7,143 nt of DNA from positions 1 to 7,143 of the forward strand of contig MFXA01000028.1 in the NCBI GenBank assembly GCA_001787455.1, read 5' to 3'. This document shows, piece after piece, positions 5,753-7,143 of the stretch. Numbering within the stretch: position 1 is the stretch's first letter; every line of letters begins with the position of its first letter. The notes beneath the pieces are model-generated. The model ran no database searches, was not told the DNA's origin, and was given only the letters and a program-made list of their open reading frames with translations. The position numbers and the translations under genes were made by a program. Source of the DNA: Candidatus Peregrinibacteria bacterium RIFCSPLOWO2_01_FULL_39_12. Lineage in GTDB: Bacteria > Patescibacteriota > Gracilibacteria > UBA1369 > LOWO2-01-FULL-3.

Positions 5753-5772
5753 GGCTTAGGGAAGCCGTTTTT
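5753..5772 (+). terminator. Terminator-like hairpin, + direction
   Basis: GGCTT (5753-5757) pairs with AAGCC (5762-5766) around loop AGGG and is followed by GTTTTT (5767-5772). The stem and tail closely resemble the terminator after tRNA-His. No confident + strand gene ends just before it, so it may end an unseen short transcript or be accidental. The stem is only 5 bp. Confidence 0.35.
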
Positions 5773-5792
5773 GACGTGTTTAATCTTGCAAT

Positions 5793-5963
5793 TTGTATGA
5801 AGCTCCCCATTATGCCGCATTTGTTCAAGATCCTTCACGTGAGAATTTGATTGAGTCTTTTAGATCAAGGGGAGCGGTAAAATGGGCCGAAGAGTTAGAT
5901 AAGCAGGACATCTCAAGCTATCTTGCATACATGAGGAAAGTTATAGAGAAGCCGGCCGACTAA
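5793..5963 (+). pseudogene. Protein-like 3' gene remnant, function unknown
   Basis: A + strand frame opens after stops at 5772 and 5781 and runs to TAA at 5961-5963. The first start-type codon is the TTG at 5793, giving 56 residues. It reads like real protein, with Trp, Tyr and charged helix patterns (YEAPHYAAFVQDPSREN, then VKWAEELDKQDISSYLAYM). It lacks a credible start. The frame one base over, 5596-5850 (84 codons from ATG), also looks partly protein-like (RNWRFWLREAVFDVF) and would join it by a one-base shift, suggesting a frameshifted gene of about 122 codons. I found no slippery heptamer that would suggest programmed frameshifting. The end overlaps the flavoprotein gene tail-to-tail by 23 bp. 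The rest of the 360-bp gap (5581-5940) holds only the promoter candidate and hairpin listed separately. Confidence 0.3.
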
Positions 5964-7143
5964 CACTGCTTCCCGCCAAGGCTCCCGTTGCCCATGCGGC
6001 TTGCAGGTTGAATCCGCCGGTGAATCCGTCGACATCCAAAACCTCACCCGCAAAGTAAAGCCCCGGGCAAATTTTTGATTCCATTGTGTTTGTATTTATT
6101 TGTGAAAGGTCCACACCGCCGGCGGTCACAAATTCTTCTCCGCCGCTTCTGCCAATTACCGTCATTTGGAATTTTTTTAAAAGATGAAGGATGGCGCGGC
6201 GATTTTCTTTATTTAGTTCACCGGCATTTACGGAATTTTTAATATTGGAAAGCGATGCCACTACGCCACACAGCGATTTCGGCAAAAGAATATCCAAAAA
6301 ATTTGCCAGATTTTTTTTCGGATTTTTTTGGATGAGGTCAAAAAGCCGATGTTCCAAAGTTTCAAATTTTTCATTGGGGAAAAAATCAACCGTGAGCTGT
6401 AAAGGTTCCCGGGCGGAAATTGTTTCATGCGCCACATAGCTCGAAAGAGCAAATACCGCCGGACCGCTAACTCCCCGATGCGTAAAAACAAAAGCGCCCG
6501 TGCGTTCATAAGTGCCAAGTATTAATTTAGCTTTTGTAAAAGAAACACCTGCAAGTCCGCCAACCCATTTTTCCGCTATTTCCAAAGAGTTAAGAGATGG
6601 TCCAAGTTGTGTAAGTTTGTGTCCTAGGGCTTCCGCAAAAGCATATCCATCACCCGTACTACCTGTATTACGATATGCGTTTCCGCCTGTGGTGAGAATC
6701 ACCGCATCGGAAATAAATTTACTACCATTCTTACTCGTAACTGTAAATTGTTCGCCGTTTTTTACGATCCGCTTAACTTCCGTATTGCAAAAAATTTCAA
6801 CCCCATGAGTCCGCAGATGTTTTTCGAGCGCGCCGACAACATCTTTCCCTTTATCGGAAACAGGAAAAATTCGAGAGTCATCCTCCTTTTTCAAAGGTAC
6901 TCCGTGTTCTTCAAACCACTCCATTACTTTTTCCGGCGGGAAACGGAACATTGCCGTCATTAAAAATTTGGCTCCGCGCGGATAGTTTTTCAGCAATTCC
7001 TTCACATCAAAAATACCCGTAGTAACATTGCACCGTCCGCCGCCGCTAATGAGTACTTTTGCGCCTAGGTAAGCGTTTTTTTCGAGTATGACAATCTTAC
7101 ATTCAGGGTTCTGATCAACGACCATAACAGCCGCCATCATCCC
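5941..7143 (-). CDS. HI0933/YhiN family FAD-dependent oxidoreductase (BaiN/RdsA type), N-terminus outside window
   Basis: The frame is open from the window edge at 7143 to TAA at 5943-5941, 400 residues. The first visible residues, GMMAAV, are the end of the N-terminal FAD-binding glycine motif (normally GGGPAGMMAA), so perhaps 10-15 residues are missing. Family signatures in order are ILEKN (FAD ribose contact) near 19, LISGGGRCNVTTG near 31-43, ILTTGGNAYRNTGSTGDGYAFAEALGH near 150-175, RTGAFVFTHRGVSGPAVF near 215-230, FVTAGGVDL near 343, and the C-terminal FAD site AGEVLDVDGFTGGFNLQAAW near 370-388. Total length is normal for the family. Members are cytosolic flavoproteins; a few act on bile-acid or other unsaturated substrates, but for most the substrate is unknown, so I claim only the fold and cofactor. 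It is GC-richer than the phosphatase gene. No operon partner is visible in the window. Confidence 0.95.
   Translation of the reverse strand, partial: GMMAAVMVVDQNPECKIVILEKNAYLGAKVLISGGGRCNVTTGIFDVKELLKNYPRGAKFLMTAMFRFPPEKVMEWFEEHGVPLKKEDDSRIFPVSDKGKDVVGALEKHLRTHGVEIFCNTEVKRIVKNGEQFTVTSKNGSKFISDAVILTTGGNAYRNTGSTGDGYAFAEALGHKLTQLGPSLNSLEIAEKWVGGLAGVSFTKAKLILGTYERTGAFVFTHRGVSGPAVFALSSYVAHETISAREPLQLTVDFFPNEKFETLEHRLFDLIQKNPKKNLANFLDILLPKSLCGVVASLSNIKNSVNAGELNKENRRAILHLLKKFQMTVIGRSGGEEFVTAGGVDLSQINTNTMESKICPGLYFAGEVLDVDGFTGGFNLQAAWATGALAGSSVSRPASL

Noticed and set aside
5556..5828. 90-codon - strand ORF overlapping the phosphatase start
   Set aside because: It overlaps the 5' end of the phosphatase gene in another frame and shows no family-like motifs; its composition is that of random sequence.
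5784..5850. Programmed -1 frameshifting joining the two + strand frames
   Set aside because: No X XXY YYZ slippery heptamer is found in the overlap, so any shift is more likely decay or a sequence error.

Overview
This is a 7.1-kb piece of a moderately AT-rich bacterial chromosome. No gene here fixes the taxon. The many short, family-less proteins, the AT-rich coding and four assessable start codons with no clear Shine-Dalgarno sequence would fit a Candidate Phyla Radiation (Patescibacteria) genome, perhaps of the Peregrinibacteria type. That placement is inference. Every convincing gene ends in TAA or TAG and none has an in-frame TGA, so nothing suggests the UGA-to-glycine code of Gracilibacteria/Absconditabacteria.

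Left third (1-1981, + strand): three closely spaced genes of unknown function. They encode the end of a single-pass membrane protein with a charged, Ser/Pro-rich tail, a 343-residue helical soluble protein, and an 81-residue helical protein. Spacing suggests one operon.

Middle RNA block (about 2000-2500, + strand): a near-consensus sigma70-type promoter, about 280 nt of non-coding sequence with strong helices, an 11-bp intrinsic terminator, then a second promoter, tRNA-His(GTG) with encoded CCA, and its own terminator. I could not assign the 280-nt RNA to any family I know. Four of its segments are mutually complementary and can pair in two exclusive ways, which makes it the most interesting unexplained element here.

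Right-middle (2530-5580, - strand): a gene for an unusual protein with two inositol-monophosphatase-like domains in tandem, each with a full set of metal ligands. It is cut by a complete IS5-family element (4201-5369) with 31 bp of matching terminal repeat in two blocks, a TTAG target duplication and an intact DDE transposase. Removing the element and one TTAG restores a single 625-codon frame across the junction, including the conserved first-domain motifs, so the insertion looks recent.

Right end (5581-7143): about 360 bp with the likely promoter of the phosphatase gene, a terminator-like hairpin and a protein-like + strand fragment. After it comes the C-terminal 400 residues of an HI0933/YhiN (BaiN/RdsA-type) flavoprotein on the - strand, cut by the window edge just inside its N-terminal FAD-binding glycine motif. 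Apart from the IS, which disables the phosphatase gene, the regions show no obvious shared pathway.
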